From: Pycnococcus provasolii
Lineage: Eukaryota > Chlorophyta > Pseudoscourfieldiophyceae > Pseudoscourfieldiales
Assembly (NCBI GenBank): GCA_049487715.1
Contig: CP150557.1
Location: forward strand, 496,001-560,000
Direction: 5' to 3'
Length of the DNA stretch: 64,000 nucleotides
The notes beneath the pieces are model-generated. The model made no database searches. It was not told where the DNA came from and was given only the letters and a program-made list of their open reading frames with translations. The position numbers and the translations under genes are program-made. This document shows positions 40,989 to 49,776 of the stretch, piece by piece (the stretch's first letter is position 1; each line of letters starts with the position of its first letter).

Positions 40989-42224
40989 TCACATCCGCTT
41001 TGAAATGATCTGCCTCATCACCTCGTTGGTACCCTCCAAGATGGTGTGCACGCGCAGGTCACGTACATAACGCTCCACCGGATATTCTCTCAGGTACCCG
41101 TACCCTCCCAAGCATTGCAGCGCTCTGTTCGCCACGTCGTAGCACCGTTCTGTGGCGAATAACTTTGCCATCGCCGCGTCGCGCGTGGCGGTGCTTGAAC
41201 CTTCGTCGAGGGCATTCGCCGCAGCGCGCACGCAGAGCCGGCTCGCATGCACATCCGTTGCCATCTCGGCGAATCGGAATTGGTTGTACTGAAAGGAACC
41301 GACGGGCGCCCCGAATTGCTCACGAGAGTCCATGTACTCCCGCGCGTAGTCCAGGCAGAAGGATGCGCCACCCACGCTGCACGCGGCGATGTTGATTCGC
41401 CCGCCGTCCAGCGCGGTCATCGCTATGGGGAACCCCTGCCCGAACTCACCAACGACGTTCGTGACGGGAACGCGAACGCCGTCAAAGCTTACCGCGCGCG
41501 TTGGCTGCGCATTCCACCCCATCTTCTCCTCCGCCTTTCCAAAGCTCAGTCCTGCGGCATCCTTCGGAACGAGAATGCACGTGATTCCCTTCGCCTTGGA
41601 AACGCTCGCATCTGTGCGGGCCATGACAAAGTAGAAGTCCGCACTTCCCGCTCCAGAGATGAACGTCTTCGCACCGTCAATGACGAGATCGTCTCCGTCG
41701 ACGCGCGCCGTTGTGCGCAGCGATGCGGCGTCCGACCCGGACCCAGGCTCCGTGAGGCAGTACGATGACAGCGCCTCCAAGCTAGCGAGATCTGGCAGGT
41801 ACTGCTCGCACAGAGCTTCGCTTCCGAACTTCGCAAGCAGCCCGCAGTTCATGTTGTGTATGGTTAGGTAGGCGGTCACGGAGATGTCAGCGCGTGCGAG
41901 CGTTTCAAAAACGACCGCGGCGTCAGCCCTCGTCGCACCAACACCTCCTTTTTCTTCGGGTACGAACATGGATCCGAATCCGAGTTGACCTGCACTTCTG
42001 AGAACGTCAACAGGAAAGTGGTGATTTTTGTCCCATGATGCCGCGAACGGTTCGATTTCTTTTTGTGCGAAAGCGGAGGCGGCTTCGCTTAGTGTGATTT
42101 GCGTGGGTGTGAGACCAAACACCGCGAGAGAGTGGACGTGACGCCAATGGCGTGACGTAGTAGTAGTAAGAGGAGCACATAAGATTGATCGCACGAGTGA
42201 GAGTGAAGACGCGGTACGGAGCAT
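40989..42224 (-). CDS. ACAD8: isobutyryl-CoA dehydrogenase-like acyl-CoA dehydrogenase, mitochondrial
   Basis: 411 residues from ATG 42224, full length. Basic/Ser-rich mitochondrial leader, then YCLTEPGSGSDAASLRT (FAD and substrate site), FISGAGSADFYFVMART, KMGWNAQPTRAVSFDGVRVP, and the C-terminal LGGYGYLREYPVERYVRDLR...ILEGTNEVMR, where the Glu of ILEGTNE is in the usual catalytic position. The ending IISKRM and the GYGYL(R/K)(E/D)Y context favour ACAD8-type valine catabolism over short-chain ACADs. It transfers electrons to ETF. Confidence 0.88.
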   Translation of the reverse strand: MLRTASSLSLVRSILCAPLTTTTSRHWRHVHSLAVFGLTPTQITLSEAASAFAQKEIEPFAASWDKNHHFPVDVLRSAGQLGFGSMFVPEEKGGVGATRADAAVVFETLARADISVTAYLTIHNMNCGLLAKFGSEALCEQYLPDLASLEALSSYCLTEPGSGSDAASLRTTARVDGDDLVIDGAKTFISGAGSADFYFVMARTDASVSKAKGITCILVPKDAAGLSFGKAEEKMGWNAQPTRAVSFDGVRVPVTNVVGEFGQGFPIAMTALDGGRINIAACSVGGASFCLDYAREYMDSREQFGAPVGSFQYNQFRFAEMATDVHASRLCVRAAANALDEGSSTATRDAAMAKLFATERCYDVANRALQCLGGYGYLREYPVERYVRDLRVHTILEGTNEVMRQIISKRM

Positions 42225-42406
42225 TTAGGAGGTCACGAAAATGAGGTGTGCTGATTCGATTGGGAAGGCGGATGGTGTAATGCGTGTTCTGTTGTGTTGT
42301 GTTGTCTACGTGTCAGAAAAACTCCTTCTGAGAAGAAGAAGAAGAAGGAGAAGGAGATTTTCTTTGGCAAGTTGAGGGGGCATTTTCAGGGGTTATTCCG
42401 TTCTCG

Positions 42407-42415
42407 AGGTGGACC
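42407..42415. repeat. target-site duplication, left copy (AGGTGGACC)
   Basis: Nine bp, identical to 45189-45197, immediately outside the left inverted repeat of the Mutator-like element. Confidence 0.95.
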
Positions 42416-42482
42416 ATTAGAAGGGTTCCCGGGGTCCACCAATTGGGGATTCTGGGGTCCACGCCAATTCCTCCCCACCCTC
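42416..42482. repeat. MULE left terminal inverted repeat
   Basis: 67 bp, one mismatch to the right end (A versus G after GGTCCACC). Confidence 0.95.
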
Positions 42483-42607
42483 GTCCTTCATCCTTCATCT
42501 GGAGTTACCCGTGGCTGCCGACGCTGTGTGTTCGTTTCAGCCGCCTGCTGCTCCTACTCCTGCTGCTGCCCGATGCCTATGCCTCCTTCCTAGTAAATCT
42601 GTGCTTC

Positions 42608-45049
42608 CTAGTCCTCGTCTTGATTGACAAGCGCCGGCAATGCTTGTGCTACACGGTGCCCTCGTGGCCTCCCAACGACGCCGAGTTTCATGTCAGGAGG
42701 TACGTGCACCACGCCGGTGCGGATGCCGTGGCACAATACGTGCTTGCACTTTCCGAGGTGCTGATAGCCTGTACGCCTCTTCTGTTGTGCACTCACGTCT
42801 GCACCTTTGCCACCCCACCCCACACACGTGCACGAATATACCAAGGGATCGGCGTTGAACGCGGCAGCAGCCCCAGGCTGAAGCGGCGCGACAAGCCAAA
42901 ACGCTTTGAGGAGTTTCATGGGCTCATCGAAGGTAAGCCTTGGCGTCGGACGCATCAAGAAGGTGCTGACCCACAAATGTGCACGCTCCGTGATTGCCTC
43001 ACGCAGGAGCTCCTCCCACTTATCACTTCCAGGTATGGCGTCAGAGTCTGGCAGTGCCTCAAGATCCGCAGTGACGTGAGCGAACGTGTTCTGCGTCGGG
43101 TAGAGTACACCGAAAGGCGTCCGTACCTCGTACTTGACGTGCTCCTTCTTCAAGTGGAATTGTGCTTCCCGCCAATCCTCCGCACTCACCGTTGGGACAA
43201 GCTGCCATGACTTCGTTTTCTCCTCGAGACTGCGCTGCTCAATGTACCTTACCACCTTCGTGCAGAAAGTCGCAAACGTGAATCTTTGTCTGTTGAGATC
43301 TTCTTTCAAGGTGAGGTTTTGCCGTTCTAGAGCTTGATTGTGGTGAGCAAAGCCGGGCAAGTTGAAGCCTCGCGTCCACACGACGTTCTCGCGCCAGTAC
43401 CCCGTCAGCCAATCGCACCAGTCATTCTCGCCATAGGCAGGATCCTGCCACTTCATGACCAACGCATCGAAGAGCGCATCCACAACGCCGTGCGCGAGAC
43501 CTGCGGGAACATCGTGGAGCTGGAGAATGTCGTGCCGAATATCGTCGAAGTTCTCTGCGTTCACCAATTTCCCTTTATTTTTCCGGAGAGCGCCGTCTGG
43601 CCGTACGAGGTGCGTGTAGCATGTGAGGTGGCGGACATGCGATGGTTGCTCGTCCAACTTCGCGAGCGAGGCGTCCAATCCGCGTTTGATGTTTCTCGCA
43701 TTGTCGGACATTGTGAAAAGAGTTTTCTCCTTCAATGAGAATCCGCAGAGGTTTTCCAACCCTTTCCACAGCCCGTCTCCCACGAATGTAAAATCATCCG
43801 TCACCTCGGATGTGCCGCTGATTAGAACGACACCGACGTCCCGGTAGTGCCTATCGGCGTCGAGCGTACCAACTGGTATCAAGGGTCGGCCTTCAAGGTT
43901 CACCTTGTACGTCCCGTCTGTAGCTATGAACATATTTCCGCCCGTTGCTCGCGTTTGTGCGTCGACGTTGCGGAGCAAACGAGGCGTTGTGAGGAACATG
44001 CGAAAATCCTCATTGGACGTCTCCGATGCGACGACGTAAACTGAGTCTTCATTTGTCGGAATCGAAGAGTTTGACTGTATCCAATCCTTCAATTCGGCCA
44101 TTGTATTGCCGAAAGCAGGCTTCTTCGCACCCCCCTTCGCCACAACTTTCGCGCAATTCGCCACCTGCTTAAGGGTCGGCAACCCTCCTGGTAGTTTCGA
44201 CGGAGACACCGTTGTGCGTATCGATTTAAGGATTTCCGTTGGCGTCGAGTTTTGAGCAACTCCCTTCCTAACCTCGGCTTTCGCCTCAACTGATAGGCCT
44301 TTCGACGACGTGGATTTTTCGTGAGCCTTCGGGTCATGGGATCCGGCAGAGGAGATGACATACTCTCTCTCCTTCACCCTCCTCTCAATTTTCCCGCGGT
44401 ATGGGCAGCCGCAACGAGTGTTGTGCAAACACTTATATTCAGTTACGGTATTGAACAAAGCGTTGCCATCCTTGTCGAGAAAGTCACTGGCTACTTTGCG
44501 CGTGCGCTTCTTGGTCAGCGCGTGCCCGCTTGAGCGCTTGAGCGCAGTTAGAGCGGCATCATCACCCTTCGCCACGGGCATCCTCACGATCTCGACCCAT
44601 GAAAGGGGTTTCTTCGAGGAGGAAGAAGTGGCTGTTACCGCGGCGAGCGTGTCAAGGCCCACAGGCGAGGTTTCTTGAGCGGCGTCACCACCACCAGCGG
44701 CGTCAACTCCGGTTGCGTCCGAAGCAGCGATTGCGCCCTCGCAAGTACCACCACCAGCGGCGTCAACTCCGGTTGCGTCCGAAGCAGCGATTGCGCCCTC
44801 GCAAGTACCACCACCAGCGGCGTCAACTACCGTCAATGCCGCTCCGCGCTTGCGCTTGGTTGGCTGTGCATGAGCGGCGTTGCCGGCGTTGCCACCTCCT
44901 GCGGTGATGTGCGGTGTGGCCGAGGCGCCACCGCCTGCACCTCCAACGCCAGCACCGTCGTCACATCCGCGCTTGCGAGCGCTGCGAGTCTGAGCTTTGC
45001 GAAGTGCGTTGACGCTGTTGGACGCAACCGTCGTGCGCGTGCTCACCAT
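42608..45049 (-). CDS. MULE-type DDE transposase with SWIM zinc finger
   Basis: 813 residues from ATG 45049, uninterrupted. Order of parts: a basic N-terminus with KRKR and an imperfect VDAAGGGTCEGAIAASDATG repeat; a WRKY-GCM1/FLYWCH-like zinc finger (YKCLHNTRCGCPYRG with downstream H); the MULE catalytic core with candidate acidic residues Asp378 (FIATDGTYK), Asp449 (TMSDNARN) and Glu575 (NQALERQN); and a C-terminal SWIM finger (YSCTCVGW...GKCKHVLC, CxC...CxH). It should bind the element ends and perform cut-and-paste transposition. The assignment is supported independently by the flanking inverted repeats and 9-bp duplication. Confidence 0.93.
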   Translation of the reverse strand: MVSTRTTVASNSVNALRKAQTRSARKRGCDDGAGVGGAGGGASATPHITAGGGNAGNAAHAQPTKRKRGAALTVVDAAGGGTCEGAIAASDATGVDAAGGGTCEGAIAASDATGVDAAGGGDAAQETSPVGLDTLAAVTATSSSSKKPLSWVEIVRMPVAKGDDAALTALKRSSGHALTKKRTRKVASDFLDKDGNALFNTVTEYKCLHNTRCGCPYRGKIERRVKEREYVISSAGSHDPKAHEKSTSSKGLSVEAKAEVRKGVAQNSTPTEILKSIRTTVSPSKLPGGLPTLKQVANCAKVVAKGGAKKPAFGNTMAELKDWIQSNSSIPTNEDSVYVVASETSNEDFRMFLTTPRLLRNVDAQTRATGGNMFIATDGTYKVNLEGRPLIPVGTLDADRHYRDVGVVLISGTSEVTDDFTFVGDGLWKGLENLCGFSLKEKTLFTMSDNARNIKRGLDASLAKLDEQPSHVRHLTCYTHLVRPDGALRKNKGKLVNAENFDDIRHDILQLHDVPAGLAHGVVDALFDALVMKWQDPAYGENDWCDWLTGYWRENVVWTRGFNLPGFAHHNQALERQNLTLKEDLNRQRFTFATFCTKVVRYIEQRSLEEKTKSWQLVPTVSAEDWREAQFHLKKEHVKYEVRTPFGVLYPTQNTFAHVTADLEALPDSDAIPGSDKWEELLREAITERAHLWVSTFLMRPTPRLTFDEPMKLLKAFWLVAPLQPGAAAAFNADPLVYSCTCVGWGGKGADVSAQQKRRTGYQHLGKCKHVLCHGIRTGVVHVPPDMKLGVVGRPRGHRVAQALPALVNQDED
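44690..44830 (-). repeat. 60-bp coding tandem repeat in transposase
   Basis: Two identical 60-bp units plus a partial third encode VDAAGGGTCEGAIAASDATG. Identity suggests recent slippage; a possible length polymorphism. Confidence 0.9.
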
Positions 45050-45121
45050 GGCTTTAAGCAGTAGTTGTGCAGTAGCTCTGCAAGGCGCTGCTCGCTCGGG
45101 ATGGCGGGAAAAGATGATGAG

Positions 45122-45188
45122 GAGGGTGGGGAGGAATTGGCGTGGACCCCAGAATCCCCAATCGGTGGACCCCGGGAACCCTTCTAAT
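45122..45188. repeat. MULE right terminal inverted repeat
   Basis: Reverse complement of 42416-42482 with one mismatch. Confidence 0.95.
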
Positions 45189-45197
45189 AGGTGGACC
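45189..45197. repeat. target-site duplication, right copy (AGGTGGACC)
   Basis: Perfect match to 42407-42415. Confidence 0.95.
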
Positions 45198-45400
45198 CTA
45201 CAAGTGTCAAACCCCTAGTGTCTCCACATGACGGCGACTTCATCGCCATTTCAGCGGGTAGCTGGCACTCGCTGGCGTTACGACGCGACGGAAGCATCGC
45301 GTGCTGGGGCGACAACGTCCTCGGCTGCGCGCCGATAGAAGAGGACGACACGGCTCGTCTCAACAGCACACCTTTCATGACCGAGGTTCACGTCTTGTAA
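45198..45400 (+). pseudogene. RCC1-repeat gene fragment at the MULE insertion site
   Basis: The frame encodes ISAGSWHSLALRRDGSIACW plus GDNVLG, a textbook RCC1/BLIP-II repeat (S-GxxHSLAL...DGxxxxWG), and ends in TAA at 45400. Only one repeat is present where the fold needs several. Across the target site the same frame is open to about 42376 on the far side of the transposon, just after a TTTTCAG splice-like acceptor, but there is no room for a full RCC1 gene before the ACAD8 start at 42224. A remnant, or a last exon cut off by rearrangement, is likely. Confidence 0.6.
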
Positions 45401-45441
45401 ATGAAAAAAAAATGTGTCATAAAAATATCTTTCTATGTTTA

Positions 45442-45446
45442 TTACA
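45442..45446 (-). promoter_or_regulatory. TGTAA polyadenylation motif (minus strand)
   Basis: Lies 51 bp downstream of the stop of the START-like gene. Confidence 0.4.
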
Positions 45447-45496
45447 ACTTCTTAAAGGCAGGCAGGCAAGATGAAACAAAAAGGAGACAAAGTAGT

Positions 45497-46276
45497 TTAT
45501 AGGAGTGCGTTCCTAAGGTCCTCCATGACGCGCTTCACTTGGCGTTCAAAGACAGCCTCCGTGTACCCGCTCACTAACGCGGGTGGTGGGAGACTAGGGC
45601 GCACGGTGAGCGTGTGAGCAACGACAGCTTGGCCGTCGTCAGCCGTCATGACCTGCCAACGTCCCTCGAAAGCTTGCATGAAGGCACCGGGCTTCCCGAG
45701 GCTGAACGTGAGCACGCGCTCGCTCACATTCTCGTCGACGTCGAGCAGAAGTTCGAACGTTCCACTGAACACCAAGAAAACCCAACGGCACTGCTCAACG
45801 AGCTGCTTCTGGTTTCGCGATTCGTCGTGCATGACTACCGCCTCCTCGATGTTGTGGAAGATGTCCGACGACCGTTCGTAATCAAGCAGCATATCCCACA
45901 CGTCATCCGCGTTGACGGAGTGCGGCAGCACGAGCTTACCCGTCGCACTGTACATTCCATTCGGCACGTCTGATGTCGTCGTCGTCTCCAGCGTTGGAGA
46001 CGTGGCGGTTTGCGACGCCGTTGCGACGTCGCCCGTCCTGGTATCGTCGGATTGTGCGGCAGCTAGCCTGAGCGGACACGAGAGACGGGAGCTGGAGGTG
46101 GAGGTGAGAAAGCTTTGCGATCTGCGAGGGAGGCGAGTCAAGGGAAGAGCTCTTCTGTGCTGGTGATGGTTCTGGTGGTGACATACAGAAGACAAGCTGT
46201 GGCTAGCACGACCACGACGCGAACAACACCATTGATGATGACTGTGGCGAGGCATCATCAATGCGGACATCATCAT
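45497..46276 (-). CDS. START/polyketide-cyclase-like lipid-binding protein, plastid-type leader
   Basis: About 259 residues from the first ATG (46276). The first 70 residues are Ser/Arg/His-rich, like an organelle leader. The C-terminal 150 residues fit the SRPBCC (COQ10/cyclase) fold: ATGKLVLPHSVNADDVWDML, LDYERSSDIFHNIEEAVVM, KQLVEQCRWVFLVFSGTFEL, FEGRWQVM and VVAHTLTVRPSLPPPALV, then the long C-terminal helix (FERQVKRVMEDLRNALL). Plant relatives are plastid proteins thought to bind lipids or pigments; the ligand is unknown here. Confidence 0.75.
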   Translation of the reverse strand: MMMSALMMPRHSHHQWCCSRRGRASHSLSSVCHHQNHHQHRRALPLTRLPRRSQSFLTSTSSSRLSCPLRLAAAQSDDTRTGDVATASQTATSPTLETTTTSDVPNGMYSATGKLVLPHSVNADDVWDMLLDYERSSDIFHNIEEAVVMHDESRNQKQLVEQCRWVFLVFSGTFELLLDVDENVSERVLTFSLGKPGAFMQAFEGRWQVMTADDGQAVVAHTLTVRPSLPPPALVSGYTEAVFERQVKRVMEDLRNALL

Positions 46277-46537
46277 CTGAGAATGAAATGAGAGGAGAGG
46301 AATGAGGGAGGTGTGGGGCGAGCTGAGCTGCGTTCTGTTCAGGACTTCTCTGGGACGGAATCGAAAAGGGGGAATCTGCAACTGCGCTCATCAGAGAAAT
46401 CTGGGGCCCAAAATACGTTTGGACTTGGGAGAAATCCCGAATCCCCGAATGAATCTCTTCGTTTGTTTTTTTGGTGAAAAGTCGGGGTCGGGTTCGTTCC
46501 CCAACCTAGTGCGAAGGAATAATGGCGGTGCGGTGGT

Positions 46538-47257
46538 GTGGTATTGGTGGTCGCGGTGCGCCGATGTCCCTCCTTCTTTTCTACCACGATCCAATGTTGT
46601 AATATCCGTAGAGGATGTGCAATCCCACTCAGTGCGAGGGCGTCGGCGTCGGCGTCGGCGGCGTCAACGTCGTCAACGTCAAGCGTCGTCGACGCCGCGA
46701 AACGTGCGCTCAAAATGAACGATGCGGAGCTGCAGAAAGAATGCAAGGTGGAAACCATGAGAGGAAGCGGGCCAGGAGGACAACACCGAAACAAAACAGA
46801 GAGCTGTGTGCGCTATACGCATTTGAAGACGGGTGCGACTGGCGCGGCGGGTGAGGAGCGGAGCCAGGCACTGAACCGCGCACGTGCGCTAAGAAGATTA
46901 CGAACGAACCTCTCACTGCTCGGCGCTAGTGCGACTGCCGAGACGGAAGGACCGTCGTCGTCGTCTTCATCGTCGGAGGCGCCAACCACCCCTCCTGCAG
47001 AGCTCGCGAAATGGCTGCGTCTTCCTGGTGCTCCTAAGGGTGACCAGATTGGCCGTAAGAGCCGCGACTACCCGGTGGCGGTTTCTCAGCTGTTGGACGT
47101 CTTGGTGTCGCACGACTTCGCGTTGAGCGATGCGAGTTCGTCGCTGGGCATGAGCACGGGTGCGTTGAGCAAGGCGATAACGAGCGACCGTGACCTTCTT
47201 TCACGTGTGAATCAGGAGCGGCAGAAGCGGGGCATCAGAGGCCTGAAGGTGAAATAA
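46538..47257 (+). CDS. GGQ-domain peptide-release-factor-like protein, organelle-targeted
   Basis: The conserved part starts at ATG 46715 (180 residues). The same frame is open back to 46523 and encodes a Ser/Ala/Arg-rich leader, but without an ATG, so a spliced or non-AUG start is likely; start uncertain. KVETMRGSGPGGQHRNKTES contains the catalytic GGQ loop that releases peptides from peptidyl-tRNA. The C-terminal half (WLRLPGAPKGDQIGRKSRDY, then a helical LG-ST pattern, MSTGALSKAITSDRDLLSRV) matches bacterial RF-like rescue proteins that lack codon-recognition domains. Probably plastid or mitochondrial ribosome rescue. Confidence 0.78.
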   Translation: MVLVVAVRRCPSFFSTTIQCCNIRRGCAIPLSARASASASAASTSSTSSVVDAAKRALKMNDAELQKECKVETMRGSGPGGQHRNKTESCVRYTHLKTGATGAAGEERSQALNRARALRRLRTNLSLLGASATAETEGPSSSSSSSEAPTTPPAELAKWLRLPGAPKGDQIGRKSRDYPVAVSQLLDVLVSHDFALSDASSSLGMSTGALSKAITSDRDLLSRVNQERQKRGIRGLKVK

Positions 47258-47766
47258 ATATGTACCAGGATACAAAAAAACCCATAAAATGAACCCCCAA
47301 ACCGAACCCCCAACCAAACGTTCGGACCCTAAACCGACCCATTAATGAGACCTGGCCCAGTTCTCCCAGTTCTCCCTAATAACCCTGCCCTTCTTCGCTG
47401 TGCCTTCAGGATAAGAGAGAGGCGAGATACCCAACTGGAACTTCCCCGACCAGACCAGCCGACGAATTAACTCGTAACATCCGCCGACACCGTATCTACA
47501 TCTATCTTATACAAGAGCTCGCGTATCTGTCTCTGTCTCTGTCTCTGCTCGGTACCCGATACCATGTTGAGTAATTTGTCAACGGCGGCGGCGGGCACGC
47601 GTGACGTTCACTCACTCAGCTTGAGGGTGATGTCTCGTCGTCGTCATCCCCCTGGCTCGTCCTGTCCTCGTCGTCGTCACGATGTCATCGACGCAACCAC
47701 CTGATCGCGACGCGTGCATCAGTCAACACCGCGCCGCGTGGAGATGTCAAGCACGCGGAAGCGAAG
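47258..47766. other. intergenic DNA and leader of hisG
   Basis: No independent gene. A CTGTCT microsatellite lies at 47527-47546. The last 70 bases before ATG 47767 stay open in frame (LIATRASVNTAPRGDVKHAE) and look like the end of a plastid transit peptide whose start I could not place. Confidence 0.5.
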
Positions 47767-48828
47767 ATGATTGAACGCGACGTGCTGCGAATGGGTATTC
47801 CGTCAAAGGGACGCATGGCAGAAGACACGCTCGACCTCCTGTCCAGCTCGCAGCTCAGCGTCAAAAAACTCAACCCGAGACAGTACGCAGCCAAGATGCC
47901 CGCCATGGGAGACAAGATGGAGGTGTGGTTTCAGCGCGCGTCCGACGTCGTGCGCAAGGTAAGGTCCGGCGACTTTGACATTGGCATCCTTGGATACGAC
48001 ATGTTCGCGGAGTTTGGAGAGGGTGCCGACGACCTCGTCGTCGTGCACGACGCGCTGCGATTCGGCGAGTGCTACCTCGCGCTCGCCGTGCCGAATTATG
48101 GCGCCACGGCGGGCGTCAATAGCCTCGACGAACTGCTTGCCATGCCCTGCTGGACCGAAGAGAACCCGCTGCGTGTCGTCACTGGGTACCAGTACCTCGC
48201 CAAGACGTTCTTCGAGAACGTTGGCTTCGAGAACGTCGCGCTCGTCGCCGGGGACGGCGCGCTCGAGGCGGCGCCGGCGATGGGATCCGCAGATATTATT
48301 CTTGACCTCGTGTCCACCGGAACGACATTGCGCGAGAACAACCTGAAGGAAATTGAGGGCGGGCGCGTAGTCGAGTCGCAGGGCGTTCTCGTCGCGAACC
48401 GCAAATCGCTGCTCGAGCGCGACGGATGTCTCGAGACGGTACACGAGATGCTCGAGCGGCTGGAGGCGCACCTCGAGGCAAAGAAGCTGTTCACGGTCGT
48501 GGCGAACATGCGTGGCTCGTCTGCGGAGGATGTTGCGAGCCTTGTGATGTCTTGCGACTCGCTCAAGGGATTGCAGGGTCCAACCGTTGCGCCGGTTTAC
48601 ACGCCTGGTGCGGACGGCAAGCCGGAGGTGAACATGTACGCGGTGACGATCTGCGCGCAGAAGGCTACACTGTACGATAGCGTGAAAGCGCTTCGCGACA
48701 TCGGAGGCTCAGGTGTTCTCGTCTCGCCTCTCACGTACGTGTTCGACGAGGAGCCGGCACGATGGAATCTTCTGCTCGACGAGCTGGGCATGGAGCACGA
48801 TCCGATCAGGGGGAAGGAGAAGCGTTGA
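47767..48828 (+). CDS. hisG: ATP phosphoribosyltransferase (histidine synthesis, first step)
   Basis: 353 residues from ATG 47767. Catalyses ATP plus PRPP to phosphoribosyl-ATP. Landmarks: LRMGIPSKGRM at the start of the catalytic domain, SGDFDIGILGYDMFAEFG, ALAVPNYGA, RVVTGYQYLAKTFF, the PRPP loop region GSADIILDLVSTGTTLREN, and the C-terminal ACT-like regulatory domain of the long form (ASLVMSCDSLKGLQGPTVAP ... LRDIGGSGVLVSPLTYVFDE), so feedback inhibition by histidine is expected. Plant enzymes are plastidic; a leader probably extends upstream (see 47258-47766). Confidence 0.93.
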   Translation: MIERDVLRMGIPSKGRMAEDTLDLLSSSQLSVKKLNPRQYAAKMPAMGDKMEVWFQRASDVVRKVRSGDFDIGILGYDMFAEFGEGADDLVVVHDALRFGECYLALAVPNYGATAGVNSLDELLAMPCWTEENPLRVVTGYQYLAKTFFENVGFENVALVAGDGALEAAPAMGSADIILDLVSTGTTLRENNLKEIEGGRVVESQGVLVANRKSLLERDGCLETVHEMLERLEAHLEAKKLFTVVANMRGSSAEDVASLVMSCDSLKGLQGPTVAPVYTPGADGKPEVNMYAVTICAQKATLYDSVKALRDIGGSGVLVSPLTYVFDEEPARWNLLLDELGMEHDPIRGKEKR

Positions 48829-48946
48829 GAGATGGATGTCTGGGAAGTGATGTCTGTGCGGCGGTTGGCTGGGGCGGAGGTGCATGGCGCTCAGCGGGGA
48901 TGGACGTGGTAGAAACTACAACGGAAACGTGTGGTGAGGCTTGTAG

Positions 48947-48951
48947 TTACA
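48947..48951 (-). promoter_or_regulatory. TGTAA polyadenylation motif (minus strand)
   Basis: Lies 16 bp past the stop of the acetyltransferase gene. Confidence 0.4.
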
Positions 48952-48966
48952 TTTTCTTAGTCTACT

Positions 48967-49776
48967 TTAGCGATACGTTGGATAAAAGAACAGCCCTTTG
49001 ACGCCCTCGAGGTCGCCCTTGAATCCGAGTCGTTCGTAGAAGGTGATAGCCTTCGCATCAGCAAAGAGCGAGATGTTCGCAATGTCCCTTCGGTGAAGCG
49101 TGTTGACGGTTCGTTCCACTAGCGCGGTGCCGAAACCGTTGCCCTGCCACTTGGGATCGACGAGCACGTCCCATATGGTTGCGTTGAAGACGTGGTCGCT
49201 CGTTGCTCGCGCGAGTCCTATGAGTTCTGACTCTTCCTCGATAGGCGCTCCAGATTCGTCGATGGTTTCCAAGTGCAGCGCCGCGACTAGAAAGCTGTGT
49301 TTGAGTGCCTGTTCCACCTTGTCGACGGGTCTTTTCGGCCAGCCGACAGCTTGCGCGAGGTTTTCGAGTGCGTAGACGTCAATTTCTCCCGCTGTCCTGT
49401 AGACGACCTGTTTGGTGGCGTCGTCTGATGTCCACAGGACGACGTCGTCTTCGTCGAACGGGTCGATGGGTGCGTGTGGTGCGGGCGCACCCTCGACGGG
49501 CGGCGTATTGTTATCGCTGTTGTTCGTCGCTTCCTTTGCGTTCTCCTTAGACGAAGGACCTAAGCCCACAGGTTCGCCGACGGAGGACCTGTGCAGGCGC
49601 GTCACAACGGAACGCAAAGAAGAAGAAGAGGAGGAAGAGGACGGTCGTCGCCCTAACCCTGATAGTCGAGGATACACGCGTCTTCTAGCAGATGTGCAAG
49701 ACGTTAAGGATGACGACATTGATGACCTTAAAGGAAGAGCTTGGTGCGTCGTGTTCATCATCGCCATCACCGCCAT
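48967..49776 (-). CDS. plastid GNAT acetyltransferase, NSI/SNAT (GNAT1/2)-like
   Basis: About 269 residues from ATG 49776. A Ser/Arg-rich leader of about 65 residues is consistent with a plastid. The core reads GEIDVYALENLAQAVGWPKR, LVAALHLE, LIGLARATSDHVFNATIWDV, LVDPKWQGNGFGTALVERTV (acetyl-CoA pyrophosphate loop Q-x-x-G-x-G/A), NISLFADAKAITFYERLGFK and GLFFYPTY. This closely tracks plant NSI/SNAT1, a plastid Lys and N-terminal acetyltransferase required for state transitions and also able to acetylate serotonin. Family placement is strong; substrate here is inferred. Confidence 0.88.
   Translation of the reverse strand: MAVMAMMNTTHQALPLRSSMSSSLTSCTSARRRVYPRLSGLGRRPSSSSSSSSLRSVVTRLHRSSVGEPVGLGPSSKENAKEATNNSDNNTPPVEGAPAPHAPIDPFDEDDVVLWTSDDATKQVVYRTAGEIDVYALENLAQAVGWPKRPVDKVEQALKHSFLVAALHLETIDESGAPIEEESELIGLARATSDHVFNATIWDVLVDPKWQGNGFGTALVERTVNTLHRRDIANISLFADAKAITFYERLGFKGDLEGVKGLFFYPTYR

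Larger units (their letters stand above)
42416..45188. mobile_element. complete Mutator-like element (MULE)
   Basis: 2773 bp. The terminal inverted repeats are 67 bp with one mismatch (42416-42482 and 45122-45188), starting ATTAGAAGGGTTCCCGGGG. A perfect 9-bp direct repeat flanks the element, the classic Mutator target-site duplication. It contains one intact transposase gene spanning most of the interior. Near-perfect ends and an uninterrupted frame indicate recent, possibly autonomous, insertion. Confidence 0.95.
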
